From: Ancylobacter sp. SL191
GTDB taxonomy: Bacteria > Pseudomonadota > Alphaproteobacteria > Rhizobiales > Xanthobacteraceae
DNA: 64,000 nt
Direction: 5' to 3'
Assembly (NCBI RefSeq): GCF_026625645.1
Contig: NZ_CP113056.1
Location: forward strand, 4,067,001 to 4,131,000
The notes under the pieces are model-generated. The model worked only from the letters and a program-made list of their open reading frames with translations. It searched no databases and was not told the origin of the DNA. Below, piece after piece: positions 8,753 through 17,304 of the stretch. Both the position numbers and the translations under genes were made by a program. Positions within the stretch are counted from its first letter, which is position 1. The number at the start of each line of letters is the position of its first letter.

Positions 8753-8854
8753 AGGTGGGGGATGATCGGCAAACGGCTTTGCGGCACGCCCGACGCTCAT
8801 GATAATCCACGCGCGGCGCCGCCGGGCGTCTCAGGACATTGAGGTTTAGGCCCC

Positions 8855-9241
8855 GTGACTGGCAAGCGGCAGGGATGGAGCTTTGTGGTCGCGCTCGGCG
8901 CGGCCTATATGCTTGTTCTCCAGCTCCTGCTCACCGGCCTCGCGCTCGGCACGCACGCCGCCCCCTCCCTCGCCGACAGCAACAATGGTGTGATCTGCCT
9001 TGGCACGGGGACGGGCGGCTCCACCCCGGACGCGCCGACCGCGCCGCCGCATCTGCCCGACTGCTGCCAGCTTGGCTGTCTGCTGGGCACGGTATTGGCG
9101 CCCGCGCCGAGTGTCACGGTCGCGGCAGTGTTCCCGCCGGAGACCACCGGACCCAGCGTTCTGCCCCTGACATCCGTCGTGCGGGGCGATGAGGGCTGGC
9201 GCACACCGCGAAACAGCCGCGCACCACCTATCCGCGCCTGA
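8855..9241 (+). CDS. Small membrane-anchored Cys-rich protein (DUF2946-like), unknown function
   Basis: A 128-residue protein with an N-terminal hydrophobic segment (about residues 10-33) and an exported part containing NNGVICLGTG and LPDCCQLGCLLG. The single Cys plus C-C-x3-C pattern resembles DUF2946 proteins found near copper genes. GTG at 8855 is the only start that includes the signal segment. It lies between the Crp/Fnr regulator and ycnI and shares its layout, though not close sequence, with the gene at 7517. Confidence 0.62.
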   Translation: MTGKRQGWSFVVALGAAYMLVLQLLLTGLALGTHAAPSLADSNNGVICLGTGTGGSTPDAPTAPPHLPDCCQLGCLLGTVLAPAPSVTVAAVFPPETTGPSVLPLTSVVRGDEGWRTPRNSRAPPIRA

Positions 9242-9571
9242 GGGCTGGCTCGCGCAAGCGCGCATGACGCGCCGTCTCGCGAGCTAACGCCCGAGAACCG
9301 CGGCCACACCGCCGCCCGTGCCCCCTGCCCCATTGGCCTGTCCATTACCCGGAAGGCGGCAGCGTCTGCGCGCTCCAACGGGCACGCACGGCAGGGTAAT
9401 GCGGCGCCCCGGCTCTCTGCGACCCCGCTCCACTCCCGACCGCACGGCCGACAGGCCCTGCGGCCCCTCCCCTCTCCTGCCCGCCCCGTGGCTGTGAGTG
9501 CCCGCGCGCGCCTCTGTGCCCGCGTCTTCAACCGCCGGCAACACGCCGGCTTCCACCCGAGGAGACCCAAG
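9242..9571. other. Intergenic region upstream of the YcnI-like gene; contains a spaced inverted repeat
   Basis: No gene is recognised in these 330 bases, which are unusually C-rich on the + strand. CATTACCC at 9343-9350 and GGGTAATG at 9394-9401 form an 8-bp inverted repeat spaced by 43 bases, which could close a leader-RNA hairpin. The region probably contains the promoter and leader of the copper genes that follow. GAGGA at 9559-9563 is the ribosome-binding site for the next gene. Confidence 0.5.
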
Positions 9572-10093
9572 ATGATCCGTTCGACCTCTCTCGCCGCCGC
9601 GCTGCTCGCGCTGGGCGCCAGCGGCGCGCTTGCCCATGTCACGCTGGAGACCCAGCAGGCGCCGGTGCCCTCCACCTACAAGGCGATCTTCCGCGTGCCG
9701 CATGGCTGCGAGGGCAAGCCCACCCTCAAGGTCCGCATCCAGATTCCCGAGGGCGTGATCTCGGTGAAGCCGCAGCCCAAGCCCGGCTGGACGCTGGAGA
9801 AGGTGAAGGGCAAGTACGCCACCACCTATGACTATTACGGCACCCCGACCAGCGAGGGTGTGAAGGAAGTCATCTGGAGCGGCGGCAACCTGCCGGATGA
9901 CGAGTATGACGAGTTCGTGCTGCGCGCCTACCTCACCCCCGGCCTCAAGACCGGCACGACGCTGTACTTCCCGGTGGTGCAGGAATGCCCGGACGGCGCT
10001 GCCGAGCGCTGGATCGAGATTCCCGCCGAGGGCAAGAGCGCGGACGATTACGAGCTGCCCGCGCCCGGCGTGAAGCTGGTGCCGAAGAACTGA
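9572..10093 (+). CDS. ycnI: YcnI-like DUF1775 copper-binding periplasmic protein
   Basis: The 173-residue protein has a signal peptide ending LGASGALA, and the mature protein would begin HVTLE. In characterised YcnI proteins this N-terminal histidine forms a monohistidine brace that binds Cu(II) together with acidic and Trp residues, and the same layout is seen here. The DUF1775 fold covers most of the mature chain (FRVPHGCEGKPTLKVRIQIPEGV, with a conserved GTTLYFPVVQECPDG). ATG at 9572 follows GAGGA; an upstream in-frame start at 9488 would bury the signal peptide. It likely scavenges or delivers copper to the CopCD importer next door. Confidence 0.92.
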   Translation: MIRSTSLAAALLALGASGALAHVTLETQQAPVPSTYKAIFRVPHGCEGKPTLKVRIQIPEGVISVKPQPKPGWTLEKVKGKYATTYDYYGTPTSEGVKEVIWSGGNLPDDEYDEFVLRAYLTPGLKTGTTLYFPVVQECPDGAAERWIEIPAEGKSADDYELPAPGVKLVPKN

Positions 10094-10106
10094 ACCTTGC
10101 CTGACC

Positions 10107-10133
10107 ACCGGCGTGCCCCATGGGCACGCCGGT
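10107..10133 (+). terminator. Strong 12-bp hairpin between ycnI and copCD
   Basis: ACCGGCGTGCCC at 10107-10118 pairs perfectly with GGGCACGCCGGT at 10122-10133 around a CAT loop, followed by TCCCCTT. It starts 14 bases after the ycnI stop, so it may be a terminator or an attenuator that lowers downstream expression. The ATG at 10120 lies in the loop, which argues against its use as the start of the next gene. Confidence 0.7.
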
Positions 10134-10155
10134 TCCCCTTGCCGGACGAGACCCC

Positions 10156-11769
10156 GTGCCCCCTACCCTGCTGCCACCGACACCCCTGCTCCGCCTCCTG
10201 CTTGTCCTGCTGATCGCGGGTCTGGGCGGGTCCGTGTCCAGCCGCCTGGCGCTGGCGCATGCCTCGCTGGTCGCGGCCAGCCCGGCCGATGGCGCGATGC
10301 TGGCGCAGGCACCGGCAGGCTTTGCCCTTACCTTCAGCGAACCCACCTCGCCGCTGCTGCTGTCGCTGGTCACGCCGGACGGCACCCGCCTGCCGCTGGA
10401 CCGCTTCACACTGCGCGACCAGACGCTGGAGATCGACGCCCCGCCCGGCCTTTCTCAGGGCACGCATGTGCTGAGCTGGCGGGTGATTTCCGAAGACGGT
10501 CATCCCGTCGGCGGTTCCGTCGTGTTCTCGATCGGCCATCCGAGCACGCCCGCGCCAGCCGCGGCCGAGGGCACTGAGCCAAACGTCGCCCGCATGATCT
10601 GGTGTCTGCGCGTGTTGCTCTATGCCGGCCTGTTCGTCGGCATTGGCGGCGCCTTCTGCCTCGCCTGGCTCTCGGCACCCGCCCGCGCCGGCGAGACATG
10701 GATCGGCGCCGCGCTGGTGCTCGCCGCGCTTGCCGCGCTCGCCTCTGGCGGCCTTCAGGGTGTGGACGCGCTGGATGCGCCGCTGACCGGCCTTGGCCGG
10801 GCGATTGTCTGGCAGACCGGCTTCGCCACCAGCTTCGGTCAGACCGTTATGGGGGCGTTGCTGGCCACCATCCTCGCCGGGTCCAGCCTGGCAATGACCG
10901 CCCGTCCGGCGCGCTTTCTGTCTCTCCTCGCCCTCGTCACGCTGGGTGTCGCGCTCGCGGTCAGCGGCCATGCCGGCGCAGCCCCGCCGCAAGGACTGAC
11001 ACGCCCGGCGGTGTTCCTCCATGGCGTCGGCATCGCCCTGTGGGTCGGGGCGCTTCTCCCGCTCGCGCTGCTGTTCGCACGCAGATCGCCCGAGGCGGGC
11101 GCCGCCCTGCGCCGTTTCTCGGCCGTCATTCTTTTCGCCGTGCTGCCACTGCTGGCATCGGGCCTGTTGCTGGCGGTCATCCAGCTCGGCACCCCCACCG
11201 CCCTGTGGGAGACGGACTATGGGCGTGTGCTCGCGGCGAAGCTGATCCTCGTGGCGGCGCTCCTCGCCCTCGCCGCCTATAACCGCCTGCGCCTCACCGA
11301 CCCGGCACAACGGAGCGAGGCCGACGCCCGCCGCCGGCTGGTGCGAACGATCCGGCTGGAAATCGCCCTCATCCTCGCCATCTTCGCCCTCGCGGCGCTC
11401 TGGCGCTTCACGCCGCCGCCGCGCGCCCTTGCTTTGGCCGCCGCCCAGCCGGCGCAGACCCATATCCACGCGCTGAAGGCGATGGCGGACCTCACCGTGA
11501 CGCCCGGCCGGGCGGGGCCGGTCAATGTCAGCCTCATGCTGATGACCGGCGAGTTCGGTCCGCTCGACGCCAGGGAGGTAACGCTGGTGCTGGCCAATCC
11601 CGCCCTCGGCATCGAGCCGATCCGCCGCAAGGCCGAACGTCGCGACGGGCTGTGGCGCATCGACGGTATGGTCATTCCCGCGGCCGGGGAATGGAACGTG
11701 CGCATCGATATCCTGATCACCGATTTCGACATGACCCGCCTCGAAGGCACGCTGCACATCCGCAGATGA
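10156..11769 (+). CDS. CopC-CopD fusion copper resistance/uptake protein (YcnJ-like)
   Basis: A signal peptide ending LALA is followed by a mature HASLVAASPADGAML, the N-terminal His of a CopC Cu(II) site; the CopC domain spans about residues 35-130 and includes SEDGHPVGGSVVFSIG. A CopD membrane domain with about eight helices follows (residues about 160-420), then a C-terminal periplasmic YtkA-like domain. Fused CopCD/YcnJ proteins import copper in Bacillus. GTG at 10156 is preferred because the earlier ATG at 10120 lies in a hairpin loop. Adjacent ycnI and nearby cbb3 genes support a copper-supply role. Confidence 0.9.
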   Translation: MPPTLLPPTPLLRLLLVLLIAGLGGSVSSRLALAHASLVAASPADGAMLAQAPAGFALTFSEPTSPLLLSLVTPDGTRLPLDRFTLRDQTLEIDAPPGLSQGTHVLSWRVISEDGHPVGGSVVFSIGHPSTPAPAAAEGTEPNVARMIWCLRVLLYAGLFVGIGGAFCLAWLSAPARAGETWIGAALVLAALAALASGGLQGVDALDAPLTGLGRAIVWQTGFATSFGQTVMGALLATILAGSSLAMTARPARFLSLLALVTLGVALAVSGHAGAAPPQGLTRPAVFLHGVGIALWVGALLPLALLFARRSPEAGAALRRFSAVILFAVLPLLASGLLLAVIQLGTPTALWETDYGRVLAAKLILVAALLALAAYNRLRLTDPAQRSEADARRRLVRTIRLEIALILAIFALAALWRFTPPPRALALAAAQPAQTHIHALKAMADLTVTPGRAGPVNVSLMLMTGEFGPLDAREVTLVLANPALGIEPIRRKAERRDGLWRIDGMVIPAAGEWNVRIDILITDFDMTRLEGTLHIRR

Positions 11770-11848
11770 TCGAGGCGGCACATGTCCCGGGTCGGCCCCG
11801 CTGCCATGACCTGCAGCGGCGCGGCCGCGGACCGGCTTCGAGGCCCCG

Positions 11849-11989
11849 TCAGTGCACCTTCACAGGCGCCGGCGCGACCTTGGGGTGCCCCTTCAGGGCG
11901 GCATCGTCCATCAACTCGTACCACATGGCGTTGAGCACGGCGAAGGCAGCCGCGAGCGGCAGGCCCAGCATCCAGGCGAAGTACCACAT
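11849..11989 (-). CDS. cydX: Cytochrome bd oxidase small subunit CydX
   Basis: A 46-residue single-helix protein beginning MWYFAWMLGLPLAAAFAVLN and continuing with AMWYEL, the signature of CydX/YbgT. CydX stabilises the CydAB complex and its hemes. It follows cydB by 16 bases and has a strong AAGGAG site. The C-terminal tail (KGHPKVAPAPVKVH) is longer than in E. coli. The gene is short and easily missed in automated annotation. Confidence 0.94.
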   Translation of the reverse strand: MWYFAWMLGLPLAAAFAVLNAMWYELMDDAALKGHPKVAPAPVKVH

Positions 11990-12005
11990 GCGATATCTCC
12001 TTCTC

Positions 12006-13163
12006 TCAATAGGCGTGGCCGGTGTCTTTCGCGATCGCCTGCACGTCCACCTTGCCCCAGAGCACTTTGTAGACCCAGCTCGTATAGGCGAGGATGATCG
12101 GCACGAAGATCAAGGCGCAGACCAGCATGATGAACAAGGTGAGATGGCTCGATGAGGCATCCCATACGGTGAGGCTGGAGCGCGGGTCGATCGAGGACGG
12201 CAGGATGAAGGGGAACATGGAAAGCCCCACGGTCGCGATGATGCCGAAGATCGACACCGAGCTCATCAGCCAGGCGAAGCCGCCCTTGTTGGCGCGCAGC
12301 AGGATGAAGCTCCCCAGCGCGCCGAGGAGGCCCATCGCCGGGGCGATCCACATCCAGGGATGCGCGGCGTAATTGGCGAACCAGGCGCCCGGCGCCTGCG
12401 CTACCGTCTTGGCGAGCGGGTTCGACGGGCCGGTGGTGACGATGGCGCTGGTGAACTCATAGCCGGCAATGCCGAACCAGAGCCACACACCACCCAGCAC
12501 GAACAAAGCGAGGGTGGCGAGCGCCGCCAGCGAGCCCAGCGTACGGGCGCGGGCGGCAATGACACCGCTCGTCTTCAGCTCGATCCAGCCGGCGCCGTGC
12601 ATCACCAGCATGGCGACCGACAGCAGGCCGGCGAGCAGGCCATAGGGGTTCAGCAGTTCGAACAGCGTGGTGCCGTCGTAGAAGATCCGCAGGTCGCCAT
12701 CGAGGTGGAAGGGCACGCCCTGCAGCACATTGCCGACCGCGACGCCCATCACCAGCGCTGGCACCAGCCCGCCGACGAACAACGCCCAGTCCCAGCCCGA
12801 GCGCCAGGCCGTGCTCTCGCGCTTCGAGCGGTACTTGAAGCCGACCGGCCGCAGGATGAGCGCGAACAGGATGGCGAACATGGCGAGGTAGAAGCCGGAG
12901 AAGGACACCGCATAGAGCGGCGGCCAAGCGGCGAAGATGGCGCCGCCGCCGAGGATCAGCCACACCTGATTGCCTTCCCAGGTCGGGCCGATAGCGTTGA
13001 TGACGGTGCGCCGTTCGAGATCGGTGCGGGCGACGAAGGGCAGCAGCGTGGCCGTGCCGAGGTCGAAGCCGTCCATGATGGCGAAGCCGATCAGCAGCAC
13101 GCCGAGCAGCAACCACCAGATGACGCGCAGGACGTCATAGTCGATGAGGGTGTGGAGAATCAT
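12006..13163 (-). CDS. cydB: Cytochrome d ubiquinol oxidase subunit II
   Basis: CydB is the second membrane subunit of the bd-type quinol oxidase, which reduces O2 with high affinity and resists NO and cyanide. The 385-residue protein has about nine helices and the family motifs WWLLLGVLLIGFAIMDGFDLG and IGPTWEGNQVWLI. ATG at 13163 follows GAGTGAGG and lies 4 bases after the cydA stop; the longer frame upstream runs into cydA. Part of cydA-cydB-cydX. Confidence 0.97.
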   Translation of the reverse strand: MILHTLIDYDVLRVIWWLLLGVLLIGFAIMDGFDLGTATLLPFVARTDLERRTVINAIGPTWEGNQVWLILGGGAIFAAWPPLYAVSFSGFYLAMFAILFALILRPVGFKYRSKRESTAWRSGWDWALFVGGLVPALVMGVAVGNVLQGVPFHLDGDLRIFYDGTTLFELLNPYGLLAGLLSVAMLVMHGAGWIELKTSGVIAARARTLGSLAALATLALFVLGGVWLWFGIAGYEFTSAIVTTGPSNPLAKTVAQAPGAWFANYAAHPWMWIAPAMGLLGALGSFILLRANKGGFAWLMSSVSIFGIIATVGLSMFPFILPSSIDPRSSLTVWDASSSHLTLFIMLVCALIFVPIILAYTSWVYKVLWGKVDVQAIAKDTGHAY

Positions 13164-13167
13164 GGCC

Positions 13168-14745
13168 TCACTCCGCGGCGACGAGATGGGCGGGAACGAG
13201 GGCGGCTTCCGGCGCATCGTCCGGCTCCGGCCCCTTGCGAATGGCACGGATCATCAGCGCCATCTCGATGATGATGAGCACGGTGTAGATCGCGGCAAAG
13301 CCGAGGATGGTCGTCAGCACCGTGGCCGCGCCGAGATTCGAGACGGCGGCGGCGGTGGGCAGCACGCCCTCGATGATCCAGGGCTGGCGGCCGACCTCGG
13401 CCACCACCCAGCCCAGCTCCGCCGCGACCCACGGCAGGGGAATCGCGAGCACGGCGAGCCAAAGCAGCGGGCGGTAGCGCTCGAGGCTGCGCCGCGCCGA
13501 GAGCAGGAAGAAGGTGCCGGTCAGCAGGATGAAGAAGAAGCCGAGCCCAACCATGATGCGGAACGACCAGAACAGCGTCGGCACGCTCGGCACCGTGTCC
13601 CAGGCCGCAGCGGTGATCTGCTGGGGCGTCGCGGTGCGGGGGTCGTCGACATGGCGCTTCAGCAGCAGCGCGTAGCCGAGATCGGCGCCGTGATCCTCGA
13701 ACGCCTTCTGCACCGCCGGGTCCACAGTGCCGCCGGGAGGCGTCGCGCGGATCTTCTGCAGGGCGTCGAAGGCGACAAGGCCGCTATTGATCCGATCCTG
13801 CGCCTGCCCGACCAGCTCGTCGATGCCAGGCACGGTGGTGTCCAGCGAGCGGGTGGCGATCAGGCCCATCATCCACGGAATGCGCACCGCGTAATGGGTC
13901 TCGCGGTCCTCATTGCTCGGCAGGCCGAACAGGGTGAAGGCGGCCGGCGCCGGCTCGGTCTCCCACATCGCCTCGATGGCGGCGAGCTTCATCTTCTGGT
14001 GCTCGGTGGTGAGATAGCCGCTCTCGTCGCCCAGCACGACGACGGAGAGCGAAGCGGCGAGGCCGAAGGAAGCCGCAACCGTCATGGAGCGCTTGGCGAG
14101 TTCGACATGCCGGCCCTTCAGCACATACCAGGCGGAGACGCCGAGCACGAAGAGCGAGGCGGTGACATAGCCGGCGGAGACGGTGTGGACGAATTTGGCC
14201 TGCGCCACCGGGTTCATCAGAACGGCGTAGAAGTCGGTGACCTCCATGCGCATGGTCTGCGGGTTAAACGCGGAGCCCGCCGGGTTCTGCATCCAGCCAT
14301 TGGCGATCAGGATCCACAGCGCCGAGAGGTTCGAGCCGATGGCGACGCACCAGGTGGCGGTGAGGTGGCCGAGCTTCGAGAGCTTGTCCCATCCGAAGAA
14401 GAAAAGGCCGACAAACGTCGCCTCAAGGAAGAAGGCCATCAGCCCTTCAATGGCCAGCGGTGCGCCGAAGATGTCGCCGACGTAATGGCTGTAATAGCTC
14501 CAGTTCATGCCGAACTGGAATTCCATGACGATGCCGGTGGAGACGCCGAGCACGAAGTTGATGCCGAACAGCGTGCCCCAGAACTTGGTCATCTGCCGCC
14601 AGATGGGGCGGCCGGTCATCACATAGACGGTCTCCATGATGCCGAGCAGCATGGACAGGCCGAGGGTGAGGGGGACGAAAAGGAAGTGATAGAGCGCGGT
14701 CATCGCGAATTGCAGGCGCGACAGGTCGACGACGTTGAGTTCCAT
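13168..14745 (-). CDS. cydA: Cytochrome d ubiquinol oxidase subunit I
   Basis: CydA holds hemes b558, b595 and d and oxidises ubiquinol. The 525-residue protein begins MELNVVDLSRLQFAMTALYH, with the N-terminal heme ligand region, and contains the GRQPW motif (AEVGRQPWIIEGVLPT) near residue 440. The periplasmic Q-loop (about residues 250-370) is of the long, E. coli-like type, so this is a true CydAB rather than a short-loop CIO. ATG at 14745 has GGAG upstream; an in-frame extension to 14805 is less likely. First gene of the cyd operon. Confidence 0.97.
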   Translation of the reverse strand: MELNVVDLSRLQFAMTALYHFLFVPLTLGLSMLLGIMETVYVMTGRPIWRQMTKFWGTLFGINFVLGVSTGIVMEFQFGMNWSYYSHYVGDIFGAPLAIEGLMAFFLEATFVGLFFFGWDKLSKLGHLTATWCVAIGSNLSALWILIANGWMQNPAGSAFNPQTMRMEVTDFYAVLMNPVAQAKFVHTVSAGYVTASLFVLGVSAWYVLKGRHVELAKRSMTVAASFGLAASLSVVVLGDESGYLTTEHQKMKLAAIEAMWETEPAPAAFTLFGLPSNEDRETHYAVRIPWMMGLIATRSLDTTVPGIDELVGQAQDRINSGLVAFDALQKIRATPPGGTVDPAVQKAFEDHGADLGYALLLKRHVDDPRTATPQQITAAAWDTVPSVPTLFWSFRIMVGLGFFFILLTGTFFLLSARRSLERYRPLLWLAVLAIPLPWVAAELGWVVAEVGRQPWIIEGVLPTAAAVSNLGAATVLTTILGFAAIYTVLIIIEMALMIRAIRKGPEPDDAPEAALVPAHLVAAE

Positions 14746-15348
14746 CTTGGCGGCTCCGTTGGCCGGGTCTCTCGATAACGGCGCGCCGCACGGCGTACGG
14801 CGCAAGGCACGACAGGCCGCGCGGCCGGAAGGCTGCGGGCGCGTGTTCGGATAGCGATGATGACGACGCGCTCGGTCCCTGAAGAGCGCGGCAGACGTTA
14901 TGGAATGAGCGCCAATCGCAGGATGGCGCGCTTCCGGTCAGAACGGCGTGAAAGTGGTATCCATGGTCGCGACGATGTCCCGCAGCGGTTGCTGATGCCC
15001 GGTAACATTTACGGCCCGAGCCGATCGGGGCCTATCCGCAGGAGCCCTTAGACATTCCGTCCATGACGGACAAAGCGCTCGGGAGATGGCCAGCAGGCCG
15101 GTCCAACACGGGGGATGCTCACGTCCAGAAGCTCAGCTGGCTTCGGCAGCCATCACACCCGCCGTGGCGCAAGGCGCCAAGCAGACCGTCTCGCTGACGG
15201 AGATCAGCTCCCTAACCCTGGCCACGGGCGTCCAGGCTGAGCCCGCGCTCGCGGACCCAGCCGCTCGCAAGGGCCCCATCGAGTGTCGGCGAGATTTACC
15301 AAGCCGGTCGGTTGCCGGTTCGGTTGACGCCATGAGCGCCGGGCGCGC
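14746..15348. other. Long intergenic region upstream of cydA; no gene recognised
   Basis: These 603 bases separate cydA (start 14745) from the 3' end of arcC. They must contain the cyd promoter. I find no TTGAT-N4-ATCAA-type box near cydA. A GC-rich imperfect hairpin (GGCCCGA ... TCGGGGCC, about 15013-15032) lies in the middle and might be a terminator for the arc operon, whose transcription runs toward it. Short open frames here have no recognisable protein features. Confidence 0.45.
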
Positions 15349-16284
15349 TCAGTTGCGATGCTGAACATCCAGCGCGCCGGGCAAGATGAGCGTTCCGGTA
15401 TTTCCCTTGAGCATGGCCATGGCGTCTTCGAGCCGGCCGATGGCCGCCGGATGGCCGGTCAGGGCCGCGAAGTGCGTCGCCGCCTCGATCTTCGGGCGCA
15501 TGGAGCCGGCAGCAAACGCGCCTGCCGGCAGCGAGGCTGCACCGGCGCGCGCGATGGGCCGCGCCTGCGGTGTGCCAAAATCGACATAGACTGCATCGAC
15601 ATCGGTCAGCAGCAGCAGCATGTCAGCCCCGATCTGACGGGCCAGCAAGGCGCTGGCGCGATCCTTGTCGATGACGGCCTCGACACCCGCGAGGCTGCCA
15701 TCGGCGCGCGCGACCACGGGGATGCCGCCGCCGCCGGCGCAGATGACGGTGACATCGCTTTCCAGCAACATCGCGATGACCTTGATCTCAAGAATTTCCA
15801 GCGGCTCGGGAGAGGCGACGACGCGCCGCCACGTGGCGTTTTCAGGCTTGAACGTCCAGCCCCGCTCCGCTTTCAGGCGCTGCATGGCGGCGCCGTCATA
15901 GAGCGGGCCGATGGGCTTGCTGGGCGCATGGAAGGCCGGATCGGCGGGGTCGACGCGGGTCTGCGTGAGCAGGGTGGCGAGCCGCGCGCCGCTGCCGAGC
16001 CGGTTGCCCAGCTCTTGCTCGATCAGGTAGCCGATCATCCCCTCGCTTTCCGCGCCGAGAATGTCGAGCGGATAGGCCCCGTCCGCCGGGCCGGCGGCCG
16101 CCTGAAGCGCGATCAGCCCCACCTGCGGGCCATTGCCATGGGTAATCACGATCCGGTGGCCCGCCGCGATCAATGCCGCGAGGGAGAGGGCGGCGCGCCC
16201 CACATTGGCCCGCTGGGCGGCGGCGGTCATCGGCTCACCCCGCTTGAGCAGTGCATTTCCGCCAAGTGCCACGACCAATCGCAC
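15349..16284 (-). CDS. arcC: Carbamate kinase
   Basis: ArcC makes ATP from carbamoyl phosphate, the energy-yielding last step of the arginine deiminase pathway. The 311-residue protein has the family motifs VVALGGNALLKRGEPM at the N-terminus, ITHGNGPQVG, and VICAGGGGIPVV followed by VIDKDRASALLA. It uses a GTG start at 16284, three bases after the arcB stop, and is the last gene of arcDABC. It is a complete, normal-length member of the amino acid kinase family. Confidence 0.96.
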   Translation of the reverse strand: MRLVVALGGNALLKRGEPMTAAAQRANVGRAALSLAALIAAGHRIVITHGNGPQVGLIALQAAAGPADGAYPLDILGAESEGMIGYLIEQELGNRLGSGARLATLLTQTRVDPADPAFHAPSKPIGPLYDGAAMQRLKAERGWTFKPENATWRRVVASPEPLEILEIKVIAMLLESDVTVICAGGGGIPVVARADGSLAGVEAVIDKDRASALLARQIGADMLLLLTDVDAVYVDFGTPQARPIARAGAASLPAGAFAAGSMRPKIEAATHFAALTGHPAAIGRLEDAMAMLKGNTGTLILPGALDVQHRN

Positions 16285-16287
16285 CGC

Positions 16288-17289
16288 TCAGCCTCCGATG
16301 GTGGCGATGAGGATCGCCTTGATGGAGTGCATCCGGTTCTCAGCCTGGTCGAAGACAATGGAGGCCGGGGACTCGAACACCTCCTCGGTGACTTCCATGC
16401 AGTCGATGCCGAACCGCTTCTGGATATCGGCACCGGCGCTGGTCTCCGCGTTGTGGAAAGACGGCAGGCAATGCATGAACTTGACGTAGGGATTGCCGCT
16501 AGCTGCCATCACCTCGCGGGTGACGCGGTAGGGCGCGAGCAACTCGATGCGCTTGCCCCATTCCGCCTCATCTTCCCCCATGGACAACCAGACATCGGTG
16601 TAAAGAAAATCGGCGCCCTTGACCGCCTCGACCACGCTCTCGGTCACCGTCAGTTTGGCGCCCGTATCCCGGGACAGCGCCTCCACATGGGCGATGAAGC
16701 CCGCTTCGGGCCACCGGCTGCGCGGCGCGGCGATGCGCATGTCCATACCGACTTTGGCGGCGCCGATGGCCAGCGACATCGCCACATTGTCCCGACCATC
16801 GCCCATGAAGGCCAGCACCATGTCGGACAGATGCTTATGCGTGAATTCGCGCATGGTCATGAAGTCGGCCAGCACCTGTGTCGGGTGCGACTGATTGGTG
16901 AGGCCGTTATAGACAGGTACTCCGGCGTATTTCGCCAAAGCCTCGACGATCGACTGGTCGAAGCCGCGATACTCGATGGCGTCGTACATGCGGCCGAGCA
17001 CGCGCGCGGTGTCCTTGATCGTCTCCGTGCGGCCGATGTGACTGCCGCTCGGTCCGATGAACGTGACATGCGCCCCTTGATCATAGGCCGCAACCTCGAA
17101 GCCGCTGCGCGTGCGGGTCGAGTCCTTTTCAAAGATGAGGGCGATGTTTCGCCGCTCCAGCCTTCGCTGCTCGGTCCCCGCTGCCTTGGCCGCCTTGAGT
17201 TGGCTGGCCAATTGTAGGAGGAAGCGGATCTCACCGGGGTTGAAGTCGTCAAGCGTCAGGACGCTGCGGGCGTGTAGATTGACGGGCAT
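16288..17289 (-). CDS. arcB: Ornithine carbamoyltransferase, catabolic
   Basis: The enzyme converts citrulline and phosphate to ornithine and carbamoyl phosphate in the arginine deiminase pathway. The carbamoyl-phosphate site motif [12 protein letters not shown], the HPTQVLADF segment and the ornithine loop HCLPSFHN are all present in 333 residues. Placement between arcA and arcC marks it as the catabolic form rather than the biosynthetic ArgF. The gap to arcA is 15 bases, indicating co-transcription. Confidence 0.96.
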   Translation of the reverse strand: MPVNLHARSVLTLDDFNPGEIRFLLQLASQLKAAKAAGTEQRRLERRNIALIFEKDSTRTRSGFEVAAYDQGAHVTFIGPSGSHIGRTETIKDTARVLGRMYDAIEYRGFDQSIVEALAKYAGVPVYNGLTNQSHPTQVLADFMTMREFTHKHLSDMVLAFMGDGRDNVAMSLAIGAAKVGMDMRIAAPRSRWPEAGFIAHVEALSRDTGAKLTVTESVVEAVKGADFLYTDVWLSMGEDEAEWGKRIELLAPYRVTREVMAASGNPYVKFMHCLPSFHNAETSAGADIQKRFGIDCMEVTEEVFESPASIVFDQAENRMHSIKAILIATIGG

Positions 17290-17304
17290 GGATCGACCTT
17301 CTCT

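Noticed and set aside
9343..9401. Cobalamin or metal riboswitch upstream of ycnI
   Set aside because: Only one 8-bp inverted repeat is present; none of the conserved riboswitch boxes were recognised.
15086..15364. Possible gene in the cydA-arcC gap
   Set aside because: No ribosome-binding site, no recognisable domain, and it overlaps the arcC end.
15358..17217. 619-codon open frame on the + strand
   Set aside because: It lies opposite arcC and arcB, has no domain features, and reflects the high G+C content.
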